DNA of 64,000 nucleotides from Halorussus amylolyticus (GCF_004143485.2 NZ_ML974134.1:119262-183261); one strand, 5' to 3'; shown: positions 1 through 8,862, counted from the first letter of the stretch. Numbers and translations are program-made. The notes: generated from the sequence alone by a model not told the origin.

Positions 1-200
1 CCCCACGGGGGGGGGTGGCCCACTGCCACAGGCGGGGGGGGGAGGGGGGGCGGCGTCCGCGCCCCCGCGCCCGGTTTACGCGCCACATCGAATCGGCGAT
101 ACTTAAATCAACGGTGAGCGTCGCGCGTCGTCGCGGTTCGGTCGGTCTCCCGAACGTCTCGCCCATGAAACATAAGCCCCCTGTCGTCGTAGCGCGGTGT
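1..200. other. Non-coding start of window, G-run rich
   Basis: No supported gene begins or ends here. Positions 7-15 are nine consecutive G, and 31-50 hold a further run of G broken by a single A, so the + strand has several adjacent G tracts. Candidate TATA-like sequence (acttaaatc) lies near 101-109. The upstream neighbour gene lies outside the window. Confidence 0.5.
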
Positions 201-320
201 ATGAAGCTTCCGAGTCTCACGACCCCGGAGGGGTTGTTCGACTACCTCATCGGGGGAATCGTGTTGCTGGCGGCGCTCGTCGGAATCGTGCTACTGCTCG
301 CGGTGTTCGGGTTTCTCTGA
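201..320 (+). CDS. Small single-pass membrane peptide, 39 aa
   Basis: A 39-residue reading frame starting at the ATG at 201. A polar N-terminal stretch of about 15 residues (MKLPSLTTPEGLFDY) is followed by one long hydrophobic helix of about 23 residues rich in Leu, Val, Ala, Ile and Gly that runs to the C-terminus. This is the layout of a tail-anchored or single-span micro-membrane protein. Longer in-frame extensions upstream are Arg-rich and look like GC-driven shadow sequence, so the short start is preferred. No family is recognised. It stands alone, convergent with the gene at 393-866. Function unknown. Confidence 0.55.
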   Translation: MKLPSLTTPEGLFDYLIGGIVLLAALVGIVLLLAVFGFL

Positions 321-392
321 CCGTTCGGTGGGCGGCCTTTTCTGACGGACCTATCGGTGAAAACCCCCGCGAGGCGCGTCCGGGGACCCCGG

Positions 393-866
393 TTACAGTT
401 CGACGCCGCTCGGGATGAGACTGTGCTGACGGAGCAGATTGCCCTCGCTGTTGTAGACGAGGAACGTTCCCTTGTCGTACTCCACGAGGTCGTCGCCCTC
501 GATGCTGATTTCGACGTGGTAGCGCCCGTCGGCGTCGCCAGCCTTCTTGCCGTACTCGCGGGCGGCCCGGATGAACTTCAGCACGTCGTCGGCGTCCTCG
601 TTGAGTTCGAGCACGAAGTCGCCCGTGATGCGATTCGTGACGCTCACGACGCCCGCCGTCTCCGGGTCGTCAACAGGTCCCTGGAGGCGGAACGCTACGT
701 CCGTCTCCGTGGCGTCGAGCAGTTCGTCGTTCGTCCCCGTGAGGCGCTCGCGGAGCGTCGAAGACGGGCCTTCGAAGTCGATGAGTACCGTCGGTTTGCG
801 AGCCTCGTCGCCCGTTTCGACCCAATCGACGTTTCTGACATCCAGCGTGAAGTAGTCGCGCCTCAT
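393..866 (-). CDS. Haloarchaeal conserved hypothetical protein (DUF5793-like)
   Basis: A 157-residue acidic soluble protein beginning MRRDYFTLDVRNVDW. The predicted pattern is a beta-rich domain (YFTLDVRNVDW, PTVLIDFEG, VSVTNRITGDFVLEL), then a helix (DVLKFIRAAREYGKK), then two more strands (RYHVEISIEG, GTFLVYNSEGNLL). I associate this N-terminus with a haloarchaeal domain of unknown function of the DUF5793 type, from memory and not checked. The much longer antisense extension over the mutase gene is rejected because it is low-complexity Arg/Val/Asp shadow. It is divergent from the phosphomutase at 1014 and shares a 147-bp promoter region with it. No catalytic residues are visible. Confidence 0.7.
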   Translation of the reverse strand: MRRDYFTLDVRNVDWVETGDEARKPTVLIDFEGPSSTLRERLTGTNDELLDATETDVAFRLQGPVDDPETAGVVSVTNRITGDFVLELNEDADDVLKFIRAAREYGKKAGDADGRYHVEISIEGDDLVEYDKGTFLVYNSEGNLLRQHSLIPSGVEL

Positions 867-1013
867 TCCGTACCGGGTGGTACGGTCCGGCGCGTCATGA
901 ACGTAACGCCGTCGGGTGTCCGCAAGGCGCGGGCCGAACGCGCCCCGACCCGACTCGGAGACATCCGACACGAACCGCGGAAAGCTAAGTACGCGGACCC
1001 GTGAGTGTCGGGC

Positions 1014-2393
1014 ATGGACCTCTTCGGAACCGCGGGAATCCGCGGAAGCGCAGTCGAGACGGTGACGCCCGAGTTGGCGCTGGCGGTCGGCCGGGCCGCC
1101 GGGCGAGCGGCCGAGCGGGGCGACCCGGACGGACGCGAGTTCGTCGTGGCTCGCGACGGACGACAGACCGGTGCCGCGCTCGCGGCGGCGATGGAGGCCG
1201 GACTGGAGAGCGCCGGGGCCGACGTTCGCCGCGCGGGCAGACTCCCGACGCCCGCGCTCGCGTTCGCCTCGCGGGGGCGGCGCGGCGCGATGCTGACCGC
1301 GAGCCACAATCCGCCGACCGACAACGGAATCAAACTGTTCGCCGACGGCCAGGAGTACGACCGCGAGGCCGAGACGACCGTCGAGGACCGCGTCGAGGCC
1401 GACGACCCGCCTGTCGCGTGGGACGAGTGGGGCGAGAGCGAGCGCGCGAACGTCCTCGACGCCTACCGGGAAGCGGTCGTGGACTACGCCGCCGAGCAGG
1501 GCGCGCCTCTCGACGGTCTCCGGGTCGCGGTCGATTGCGGCAACGGGATGGCCGCGGTCGCCACGCCCCAAGTCCTCCGGGAACTCGGCGCGAACGTGGT
1601 CACGCTCAACGCGAACGTGGACGGTCACTTCCCCGGCCGGGAGAGCAAGCCGACGCCCGAGACGCTCACTGACCTCCGGGAGTTCGTACGAGCCGGTGAC
1701 TTCGCGCTCGGAATCGCCCACGACGGCGACGCCGACCGAATCGTCGTTCTCGACGCCGACGGCGAGGTCGTCCACGAGGACACCGTCCTCGCGATTCTGG
1801 CGGCTCACTACACCGAGCGAAGCGACGCCGCCGACCCCGTGGTCGTGACGACGCCGAACGCGTCGGGGCGCATCGACGAGCAGGTCGAAGCTGCGGGCGG
1901 GCGAGTCGAGCGCGTCCGACTCGGCGCGCTCCACGAGGGCATCGCTCGGGTCCGCGAGGCGGGCGCGCCCGAGACCGAGGTCGCGTTCGCGGCCGAACCG
2001 TGGAAGCACATCCACACCGGCTTCGGCGGCTGGATTGACGGCGTGGCGAGCGCCGCGGTCGTCTGCCGACTCGTCGCCGAGGCGGGCGGCGTCTCGGCGC
2101 TCCGGGACCCCGTGACCGAGCGACCCTACCGAAAGGAGAGCGTCTCGTGTCCCGACGACGCGAAAGCCGACGCGATGGCGCGCTTGGCGACCGACGTTCC
2201 CGAGCGGTTTCCGACCGCGTCGGTCGAGACCGAGCACGGCGTCCGGGCGTCGTTCCCCGACGACTCGTGGGTGCTGGTCCGGCCGAGCGGCACGGAGCCG
2301 TACGTCAGAGTGTACGCCGAGAGCGACGATGTGGACGCGCTGATTGCGGACGCGGTCGGCGTCGTCGAGAACGCCATCGCGGAGCTCGAGTGA
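1014..2393 (+). CDS. Alpha-D-phosphohexomutase family enzyme (GlmM/ManB/phosphopentomutase-like)
   Basis: A 459-residue four-domain phosphosugar mutase. Visible motifs are the phosphoserine loop TASHNP (S97), the Mg-binding loop DGDADR (237-242) and the C-terminal phosphate-binding loop RPSGTEPY (423-430). The sugar-specificity loop, usually GE-x-S/N-GH, is instead AEPWKHIHTG (about 327-336), so the substrate cannot be assigned from the classic signature. The ATG at 1014 gives the standard N-terminus MDLFGTAGIRG; a GTG nine bases earlier is ignored. Next to nucleoside uptake and phosphorolysis genes, a role in interconverting pentose 1- and 5-phosphates is plausible, but glucosamine- or mannose-phosphate mutase activity cannot be excluded. 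A T-rich tract at 2429-2444 follows the gene. Confidence 0.88.
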   Translation: MDLFGTAGIRGSAVETVTPELALAVGRAAGRAAERGDPDGREFVVARDGRQTGAALAAAMEAGLESAGADVRRAGRLPTPALAFASRGRRGAMLTASHNPPTDNGIKLFADGQEYDREAETTVEDRVEADDPPVAWDEWGESERANVLDAYREAVVDYAAEQGAPLDGLRVAVDCGNGMAAVATPQVLRELGANVVTLNANVDGHFPGRESKPTPETLTDLREFVRAGDFALGIAHDGDADRIVVLDADGEVVHEDTVLAILAAHYTERSDAADPVVVTTPNASGRIDEQVEAAGGRVERVRLGALHEGIARVREAGAPETEVAFAAEPWKHIHTGFGGWIDGVASAAVVCRLVAEAGGVSALRDPVTERPYRKESVSCPDDAKADAMARLATDVPERFPTASVETEHGVRASFPDDSWVLVRPSGTEPYVRVYAESDDVDALIADAVGVVENAIAELE

Positions 2394-2428
2394 ACGCTCG
2401 TCGCGGACGTCGAAGGTATATCTATCAT

Positions 2429-2444
2429 CTGTCTTTTTCTCTCG
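2429..2444 (+). terminator. T-rich terminator candidate after the mutase gene
   Basis: The tract tctgtctttttctctc lies 36 bases after the stop codon. Archaeal RNA polymerase terminates on oligo-T without needing a hairpin, so this is a reasonable 3' end for the phosphomutase transcript. Confidence 0.45.
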
Positions 2445-2471
2445 AATTGGAATTTTGATTCCAAAGCGACG

Positions 2472-2480
2472 GTTTTATGG
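2472..2480 (+). promoter_or_regulatory. TATA box for first BMP lipoprotein
   Basis: The sequence gttttatgg is centred about 31 bases upstream of the ATG at 2507. That predicts a transcript with almost no leader and supports 2507 over the in-frame ATG at 2477, which would lie inside the promoter. Confidence 0.6.
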
Positions 2481-2506
2481 CTGATTGTCGAACTCGATAC
2501 AGTAAG

Positions 2507-3673
2507 ATGTCGAATATTGACAAACGGAGACGGCGATTGCTGAAGGTCGGCGGTACCGGTGCGGTCGGCATGACGCTCGCTGGCTGTACCGGCGAGGGCG
2601 ACGGGAGCGACGAGACGACCGCCGAGGAGAGCGGAAGCGACGAGAGCGGCGGCGACGAAAGCGGTGGCGACGAGACGACCACCGAGGAGAGCGGCGATAG
2701 CGACGAGGGCAGCGACTCCCTCGACATCGGGATGGTGTACGCCACGGGCGGTCTCGGCGACAATTCGTTCAACGACATGGCCCACACCGGCGTTCAGGAC
2801 GCCGAGTCCGAGTTCGGCGTCTCGTACCAGAACTCCGAACCCGGCAGTCCGAGCGAGGTCGCGAACCTCCAGCGTCGGTTCGCCCAGTCGAGCGACCCCG
2901 ACTACGACCTCATCTGCTGTATCGGCTTCGTACAGGCCGAGGCGCTCGCCGAGAACGCCCAGCAGTTCACCGACCAGAACTGGACCGTCGTGGACGAAGT
3001 CGTCGAGGAGGACAACGTCGATAGCAACGTGTTCCGCGAGGAGGAGGGGTCGTTCCAGGTCGGCCACATGGCTGGTCTGCTGACCCAGATGGACTTCAGC
3101 GCGGGCGCTGGCGAGACCGACACCGACAACACGGTGGTCGGGTTCGTCGGCGGGCAGGAGACGCCGCTCATCGAGAAGTTCGAAGCCGGGTACACCGCGG
3201 GCGTCGAACACGCCAGCGAGGACATCGAGGTCCGGTCGGCGTACGCTGGCGCGTTCAACGACTCTGCACAGGGTCAGGAAATCGCGCTCTCGATGTACGA
3301 CGAGGGTGCGGACATCGTCTTCCACGCCGCGGGCGGCACGGGCAACGGCGTGTTCCAGGCGGCCCAGGAACGCGGTCGGTTCGCCATCGGCGTGGACGCC
3401 GACCAGTCGATGAGCCTCCCCGACTACGACGACGTGATTCTCGCGAGCATGGTCAAGCGCGTGGACGAGGCGGTCTACCGCTCCATCGAGAACCTCGAAA
3501 ACGGCGAGTTCGCGGGCGGCGAGATCAACACGCTCGGTCTCGAAGAGAACGGCGTCGAAGCGGTGTACGGAAACGGCATCGGCTCTGAGATTCCCGACGA
3601 CGTCACGTCCGCAGTTGACGAGTCCCGCGAGGCGATTATCGACGGCGACATCGACGTCCCGACCGAAGTTTGA
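2507..3673 (+). CDS. BMP family ABC transporter substrate-binding lipoprotein (PnrA/TmpC-like)
   Basis: A 388-residue precursor. The N-terminus carries basic/twin-arginine residues (DKRRRRLLKVGG), a hydrophobic stretch and a lipobox LAGC, so it is probably Tat-exported and lipid-anchored outside the membrane. A Ser/Glu/Asp/Gly linker of about 45 residues follows, then the binding domain starts at DIGMVYATGGLGDNSFND. This is the BMP (basic membrane protein/PnrA) family, whose characterised members bind purine or other nucleosides for ABC import. The ATPase and two permeases are at 4902-8862. A paralogue follows directly at 3769. I chose the ATG at 2507 because of the TATA box at 2472. Confidence 0.92.
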   Translation: MSNIDKRRRRLLKVGGTGAVGMTLAGCTGEGDGSDETTAEESGSDESGGDESGGDETTTEESGDSDEGSDSLDIGMVYATGGLGDNSFNDMAHTGVQDAESEFGVSYQNSEPGSPSEVANLQRRFAQSSDPDYDLICCIGFVQAEALAENAQQFTDQNWTVVDEVVEEDNVDSNVFREEEGSFQVGHMAGLLTQMDFSAGAGETDTDNTVVGFVGGQETPLIEKFEAGYTAGVEHASEDIEVRSAYAGAFNDSAQGQEIALSMYDEGADIVFHAAGGTGNGVFQAAQERGRFAIGVDADQSMSLPDYDDVILASMVKRVDEAVYRSIENLENGEFAGGEINTLGLEENGVEAVYGNGIGSEIPDDVTSAVDESREAIIDGDIDVPTEV

Positions 3674-3768
3674 ACGAGTCGAGTTCGCTCGTCGTCTTCG
3701 TCGGTTTCGGGCGGCCGAACCGGTAACAAAGCGTCGATTTCTTTGTTCCTGATATCGAGAGAGTGGGT

Positions 3769-4821
3769 ATGCGGGGGAGAACCACAAGAAGGCGGGTGCT
3801 GGGGGGTATCGCGGGTGCGGCGGCGTTCGGAGCCACCGGACTCGTTCAAAACGACACGACGAACGTCGGGATGGTGTACGCCACGGGGGGTCTCGGCGAC
3901 AATTCGTTCAACGACATGGCTCTCACCGGGGTCGAGAACGCGGCCGAGGAGTACGACGTGGAGTTTCGGAACGCCGAACCCGGCAGTCCGAGCGAGGTGG
4001 CGAATCTCCAACAGCGATTCGCCCAGTCGAGCAGTCCTGATTACGACCTCATCTGCTGTATCGGCTTCGTCCAGCAGGACGCACTCGCCGAGAACGCCCA
4101 GCAGTTCTCCGACCAGAACTGGATGGTCGTAGACACCATAGTCGAGGCGGACAACGTCTCTAGCTACGTCTTTCGCGAACAGGAGGGGTCGTTCCAGGTC
4201 GGCCACCTCGCCGGACTCCTCACGACCGAGGAGTTCAGCGGGGGCGCTGGCGAGACCGACCCCGACAACACGGTGGTCGGATTCGTCGGCGGCCAAGAGG
4301 TGCCGCTCATCCGGCGGTTCGAAGCCGGATACCGGGCCGGGGTCGCGTACGCGAACGACGACGTGGAAGTCCGGGTGGCGTACGCAGGGGAGTTCAACGA
4401 CCCCGCGCAGGGCCAAGAAATCGCGCTCTCGATGTACGACGAGGGTGCGGACATCGTCTACCACGCCGCGGGCGGCACGGGCAACGGCGTGTTCCAGGCG
4501 GCCCAGGAGCGCGGCCGGTTCGCCATCGGCGTGGACGCCGACCAGTCGGTGAGTCTTCCGGAGTACGACGACGTGATTCTCGCGAGCATGGTCAAGCGCG
4601 TGGACGAGGCGGTGTTCCAGTCGGTCGAGAGCGTCGTGAACGACGAGTTCGCGGGCGGGTCGGTCAACGAACTCGGACTCGAACAGGACGGCGTGGCCGC
4701 GGTGTACGGGCAGGGTCTCGAATCCGAGATTCCCGAGGCGGTCAAAGAGAGCGTCGCGGAGTCGCGCGAAGCCATCATCGCGGGCGACATCGAGGTGCCG
4801 ACCGAACCGGGCGAGGTCTGA
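3769..4821 (+). CDS. Second BMP family substrate-binding protein, no lipobox
   Basis: A 350-residue tandem paralogue of the preceding gene. Its signal (RGRTTRRRVLGGIAGAAAF) has the twin-arginine pattern but no Cys, so it should be released or held by other means. The Ser/Glu linker of the first copy is also missing and the binding domain starts almost at once (NVGMVYATGGLGDNSFND). Long blocks are almost identical to copy 1 at DNA level, for example the stretch coding for EIALSMYDEGADIV and the following 50 residues, while other parts differ. The ATG at 3769 is preferred over a GTG at 3763. Probably a nucleoside-binding protein serving the same transporter. Confidence 0.9.
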   Translation: MRGRTTRRRVLGGIAGAAAFGATGLVQNDTTNVGMVYATGGLGDNSFNDMALTGVENAAEEYDVEFRNAEPGSPSEVANLQQRFAQSSSPDYDLICCIGFVQQDALAENAQQFSDQNWMVVDTIVEADNVSSYVFREQEGSFQVGHLAGLLTTEEFSGGAGETDPDNTVVGFVGGQEVPLIRRFEAGYRAGVAYANDDVEVRVAYAGEFNDPAQGQEIALSMYDEGADIVYHAAGGTGNGVFQAAQERGRFAIGVDADQSVSLPEYDDVILASMVKRVDEAVFQSVESVVNDEFAGGSVNELGLEQDGVAAVYGQGLESEIPEAVKESVAESREAIIAGDIEVPTEPGEV

Positions 4822-4901
4822 CCCTCGAAGTGGTCACTTTTCCGAGAATCGCGTCGGAAATCCGGGTATCTTAAGCGTACCGGCCCGGAACACCGACTAA
4901 G

Positions 4902-6458
4902 ATGAGCGTAGCCGTCTATCTCGACGGAATAACCAAACGGTTCCCGGGCGTCGTCGCCAACGACGAGGTCGACCTCGAAGTCGAGGCCGGGACCGTCCAC
5001 GCCCTGCTCGGCGAGAACGGCGCGGGCAAGACCACGCTGATGAACGTGCTGTACGGTCTGTACCGCCCGAACGGGGGAACGATACATCTCAACGGGGAGC
5101 CACGCGAGTTCGCGACCCCGCGGGATGCAATCGACGCCGGAATCGGGATGATACACCAGCACTTCATGCTCGTAGACACCCTCACCACGGCCGAGAACAT
5201 CGTCCTCGGCCACGAACCCCGAAAGTGGGGCGGCCTCGCGGTGGACCGCGAGCGCGCCGAGCGCGAAGTTCGGGAACTCAGTCAGCGCTACGGCTTCGAC
5301 GTGGACCCCGAAGCCCGCGTCGAGGACGTGAGCGTGGGCGTCCAACAGCGCGTCGAGATTCTCAAGGCGCTGTACGGCGGTGCCGACGTGCTGATTCTCG
5401 ACGAACCGACCGCCGTCCTCACGCCCCAGGAGGTCGAGGACCTGTTCGGGGTGTTCGACGAACTCGCAGACCAGGGCAAGACGATTATCTTCATCACCCA
5501 CAAACTCGGCGAGGCGATGGAGGCCGCCGACGACATCACGGTGCTTCGGGACGGCAAGAACGTCGGGAGCGTGGACGCCGACGCGACGACCCGCGAGGAG
5601 CTCGCGGAGCTGATGGTGGGGCGCGAAGTCCTGCTCGAAGCTGACAAGGACCCCGCGAATCCCGGCGAGGTCGGACTCGCGGTGTCGGACCTCCGCGTGA
5701 CCGACGACCGCGGCGTCGAGCAGGTCAGCGGCGTGGACATCGAAGCCCGCGAGGGCGAGGTGTTCGGCATCGCGGGCGTGGACGGCAACGGCCAGTCCGA
5801 ACTCGTGGAGGCCGTCACCGGTCTCACGACGCCCGAGGAGGGACGCGTCTCGATTCACGGCGAGGACGTGACCGGGCTTTCCCGGCGCGACCGAATCGAC
5901 GACGGGATGGCCTACGTGCCCGAGGACCGACAGGAGCGCGGTCTCGTGATGGAGTTCGACCTCGTGGAGAACGGCCTGCTCGGGAGCCAGCACGCCCAAC
6001 CCTACGCCGAGGGCGGGCGCATCGACTGGACCGAGACTCGCGGCCACGCCGAAGCCATCATCGAGGAGTACGACGTGCGCCCGCCGGACCCGGACGCCGA
6101 CGCGAAATCACTGTCGGGCGGCAACCAACAGAAGTTCATCGTGGGCCGGGAGTTCGCTCGCGACCCCGACGTGGTGGTCGCCTCGCATCCGACTCGCGGG
6201 GTGGACGTGGGGTCCATCGAGTTCATCCACGACCGACTGCTCGACCTCCGCCGGGAGGGAAAGACCATCCTGCTCGTCTCCTCGAAACTCGACGAGGTCC
6301 AACAGCTCTCGGATAGGCTCGCGGTGATGTACGAGGGCGAAATCGTGGACATCGTGGACCCCGACCGCGTGACCGAGGAGGAACTCGGCCTGCTGATGGC
6401 CGGAGAGATACCCGAGGACGCGCCGAGCATCGCCGACTCCACGGGGGGTGAGCGATGA
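4902..6458 (+). CDS. Nucleoside/sugar ABC transporter ATPase, two NBDs (RbsA/NupO-like)
   Basis: A 518-residue fused double ATPase. NBD1 has Walker A GENGAGKTT (37-45), the Q-loop HQHFML, a signature-like VSVGVQQR and Walker B VLILDEPT. NBD2 has a degenerate Walker A (GVDGNGQSE), signature LSGGNQQKF and a Walker B-like VVVASHPTRGVD. This asymmetry is normal in the ribose/nucleoside (CUT2-type) importers that pair with BMP binding proteins. It starts after a TATA-like tatcttaag at 4868. The stop overlaps the next gene as ATGA at 6455-6458, so the transporter is translationally coupled. Confidence 0.93.
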   Translation: MSVAVYLDGITKRFPGVVANDEVDLEVEAGTVHALLGENGAGKTTLMNVLYGLYRPNGGTIHLNGEPREFATPRDAIDAGIGMIHQHFMLVDTLTTAENIVLGHEPRKWGGLAVDRERAEREVRELSQRYGFDVDPEARVEDVSVGVQQRVEILKALYGGADVLILDEPTAVLTPQEVEDLFGVFDELADQGKTIIFITHKLGEAMEAADDITVLRDGKNVGSVDADATTREELAELMVGREVLLEADKDPANPGEVGLAVSDLRVTDDRGVEQVSGVDIEAREGEVFGIAGVDGNGQSELVEAVTGLTTPEEGRVSIHGEDVTGLSRRDRIDDGMAYVPEDRQERGLVMEFDLVENGLLGSQHAQPYAEGGRIDWTETRGHAEAIIEEYDVRPPDPDADAKSLSGGNQQKFIVGREFARDPDVVVASHPTRGVDVGSIEFIHDRLLDLRREGKTILLVSSKLDEVQQLSDRLAVMYEGEIVDIVDPDRVTEEELGLLMAGEIPEDAPSIADSTGGER

Positions 6459-7783
6459 GCGATTCCGACCGCGACGAGTCGGGACCGGGACGAATCGGTC
6501 GCACGCTCGGGCGACTCGTGGACGCCTCGGCGGTCGAGCGCATCCTCATCAGTCTCGCCGCGCTCGCGCTGTCGGTCGTGGTCGGCGCGCTGGTCGTCCT
6601 CGTCTCGGGGTTCATCCTCTCGCCGTGCGCGTCGTCGCCGTTCCTGGCGACCGGCTTCGGCGACTTCTGTTACGACCCCCTCGAAGTGTACTGGGTGTTG
6701 CTTCAGGGCGCGTTCGGCTCGACGTTCAACCTCGCGATTACGCTGAAAGAGACCACCCTGCTCGTGTTCACCGGGCTGTCGGTCGCGGTCGCGTTCCGCG
6801 CCGGGATGTTCAACATCGGGACGCAGGGACAGCTCGTGCTGGGCGCGCTCGCGACCGGCCTCGCAGTGCTGTGGGTCGCGCCGTTCGTGCCCGCCGGACT
6901 CGTCGGCGGCGTCGTCCTGATGGGAGTCGGGCTGCTCGCCGGTGCGGTCGTCGGCGGCGTCTGGGGCGCGATTCCGGGCGCGCTAAAGGCCTACGCCGAC
7001 GCGAACGAGGTCATCACGACCATCATGCTCAACTTCGTCGCGACGGGGCTGGCGTTCACCCTCGTCTCGGAGGTGTTCAAAGACCCCGAGAGCCAGACGG
7101 TCCAGACGCGGTCGGTCCCCGGCAACGCGGAGTTCCCGCCGTCGCTCCTCGAAGTACAGGACTTCTCGATTTTCGTCCTCGTCGGCGCGATTCTCCTCGC
7201 GGTCGGCATCTTCTGGCTCCTCAGAGGCACCACGTTCGGCTACGACCTCCGGACCAGCGGCGAACAGCCCGAGGCCGCCGAGTACGGCGGCGTGGACTCG
7301 AAGCGAATGATGGTGTCGAGCATGGCGCTGTCGGGCGCGCTCGGCGGTATCGGCGGCGCGGTGTACGTGCTGATGGTCGCGGGCTACTGGCAGTCGGGCA
7401 TCCCGGACCTCGGTTTCGACGGCATCACCGTCTCGATTCTGGCGGGCAACAACCCCATCGGGGTGCTTCCCGCGGCGCTCCTGTTCGGCGCGCTCAAGGG
7501 CGGGAGCCTCGCCATCGAGTTCGACCTCGCGGTTCCGAAGGAACTGGTCGGCGTCCTCCGGGGGCTGGTCATCCTGTTCGTCGCCATGCCGGAGTTCTTC
7601 CGGATGATTGGCGCGCGGTACGGCTACGGCGGCGACGACTACGCGGTCGCCGCCGACGGGTCGGGCGCGGATGATGCGTCTGACGCCGACACCGACTCGG
7701 AACCCGACGACGCTTCCGAAACCGACGGTGAGACGAGCCAAATCGACGATTCGGGCCTCGAAGACGGAGGTGATGGCCGATGA
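6455..7783 (+). CDS. ABC transporter permease, BPD_transp_2 type, first subunit
   Basis: A 442-residue membrane protein with about ten hydrophobic segments between residues 25 and 390. It includes the TGLSVAVAFRAGMFNIGTQG and NEVITTIMLNFVATG segments typical of the BmpB/NupB permeases in nucleoside importers. The last 50 residues are a very acidic Asp/Ser/Thr/Glu tail, which is common in halophile cytoplasmic termini. It overlaps the ATPase and the next permease by ATGA at both ends. With its partner at 7780 it should form the membrane channel used by the two BMP proteins. Confidence 0.92.
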   Translation: MSDSDRDESGPGRIGRTLGRLVDASAVERILISLAALALSVVVGALVVLVSGFILSPCASSPFLATGFGDFCYDPLEVYWVLLQGAFGSTFNLAITLKETTLLVFTGLSVAVAFRAGMFNIGTQGQLVLGALATGLAVLWVAPFVPAGLVGGVVLMGVGLLAGAVVGGVWGAIPGALKAYADANEVITTIMLNFVATGLAFTLVSEVFKDPESQTVQTRSVPGNAEFPPSLLEVQDFSIFVLVGAILLAVGIFWLLRGTTFGYDLRTSGEQPEAAEYGGVDSKRMMVSSMALSGALGGIGGAVYVLMVAGYWQSGIPDLGFDGITVSILAGNNPIGVLPAALLFGALKGGSLAIEFDLAVPKELVGVLRGLVILFVAMPEFFRMIGARYGYGGDDYAVAADGSGADDASDADTDSEPDDASETDGETSQIDDSGLEDGGDGR

Positions 7784-8862
7784 GCTTCGGCCGACTCCCG
7801 ACCGACCGGCGACTGCTCGCCGGGGTCGCCGGTCTCGTCCTCGCGGCGCTCCTCGCGGTCGAGGTGCTGTTCCCCGCGAATCCGGTCACCGACGTCGGGG
7901 CCGTCCTCGTCACCATCGTCGCGGACGCCAACTACGTGAGTTCGGTGCTCCGGCTGACGGTTCCCATCGCGTTTGCGGCGCTCGGCGGTATCTTCGCCGA
8001 GAAGTCCGGCGTCATCAACATCGGACTCGAAGGCCTGCTCATCATCTCGGCGTTCACGTCGCTGGCGGCCGCCGCCGCGCTCGGCGGCGGCGACCCGAAC
8101 CAGACTCAGCTCTGGCTCGGGTTCGGCATCGCCGTGCTGGTGAGCACGCTGTTCGCGCTCCTGTTCGCAATCGTCTGCATCGAGTTCAAGGCCGACCAGA
8201 TTATCGCGGGCCTCGCGGTGTGGCTCATCGCGCTCGGTCTCGCACCGTTCGCCAGCAAGGTCATCTGGGGGCAGGTCAACAGCCCGACCATCGGTACGTT
8301 CAACAACTGGACGATTCCGGTCCTCTCGGAGATACCGTTCGTCGGTCCCGTGCTGTTCGACGCCAGCCCGATGGTCTACATGCTGCTCGTCGCGGTCGTC
8401 GCGTCGTGGTACGCCCTGAATCGAACGTCGTTCGGCCGGTGGATAGAGGCCTCCGGCGAGAACCCGAAGGCGCTCGACACCGTGGGCGTGGACGTGCGGC
8501 GGGTCCGGTACACCGGCGTCCTGCTTTCGGGATTCCTCTCGGGCATCGGCGGTGCGGGGCTGGCCATCGGTCGCGTCGGCCAGTTCATCGGCGGCGGGAC
8601 CACGATGGTCAACGGTCGGGGCTGGATAGGCATCACCGCGTACCTGTTCGGCAACTACAACCCCTTCGGCGCGTTCGGCGCGTCGTTCCTGTTCGCGAGC
8701 CTCGACGCGCTCCAGTTCCGCCTCCAGCAGGTCGGCTACAACATCCCGAGCGAACTCATCGGCATCATCCCCTACGTGACCGTGGTGGTCGTGCTGGCGT
8801 TCGTGGGCCGGACTCGGATTCCGTCTGCGGCGGGCGACCACTACGAGTCTGGCGAGGAGTAG
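7780..8862 (+). CDS. ABC transporter permease, BPD_transp_2 type, second subunit
   Basis: A 360-residue membrane protein with about nine or ten hydrophobic segments. The conserved FAALGGIFAEKSGVINIGLE and EFKADQIIAGLAVW stretches match the NupC-like second permease of nucleoside ABC importers. Glycine-rich motifs near the C-terminus (SGIGGAGLAIG) and a glycine/phenylalanine-rich loop (LFGNYNPFGAFGASF) fit the family. It is last in the coupled ATPase-permease-permease run. About 110 bp later the repeat element at 8973 begins. Confidence 0.92.
   Translation: MSFGRLPTDRRLLAGVAGLVLAALLAVEVLFPANPVTDVGAVLVTIVADANYVSSVLRLTVPIAFAALGGIFAEKSGVINIGLEGLLIISAFTSLAAAAALGGGDPNQTQLWLGFGIAVLVSTLFALLFAIVCIEFKADQIIAGLAVWLIALGLAPFASKVIWGQVNSPTIGTFNNWTIPVLSEIPFVGPVLFDASPMVYMLLVAVVASWYALNRTSFGRWIEASGENPKALDTVGVDVRRVRYTGVLLSGFLSGIGGAGLAIGRVGQFIGGGTTMVNGRGWIGITAYLFGNYNPFGAFGASFLFASLDALQFRLQQVGYNIPSELIGIIPYVTVVVVLAFVGRTRIPSAAGDHYESGEE

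Noticed and set aside
1005-1013. GTG at 1005 as start of the phosphomutase
   Set aside because: Adds three residues not expected in the family; the ATG at 1014 gives the conserved MDLFGTAGIRG start.
393-2237. 614-codon minus-strand frame across the phosphomutase gene
   Set aside because: Only the last 157 residues look like a protein. The rest is Arg/Val/Asp/Gly-rich antisense of the mutase, a normal by-product of high GC at third positions.
2477-2506. ATG at 2477 as start of the first BMP lipoprotein
   Set aside because: It overlaps the likely TATA box and would put ten extra residues before the signal peptide.
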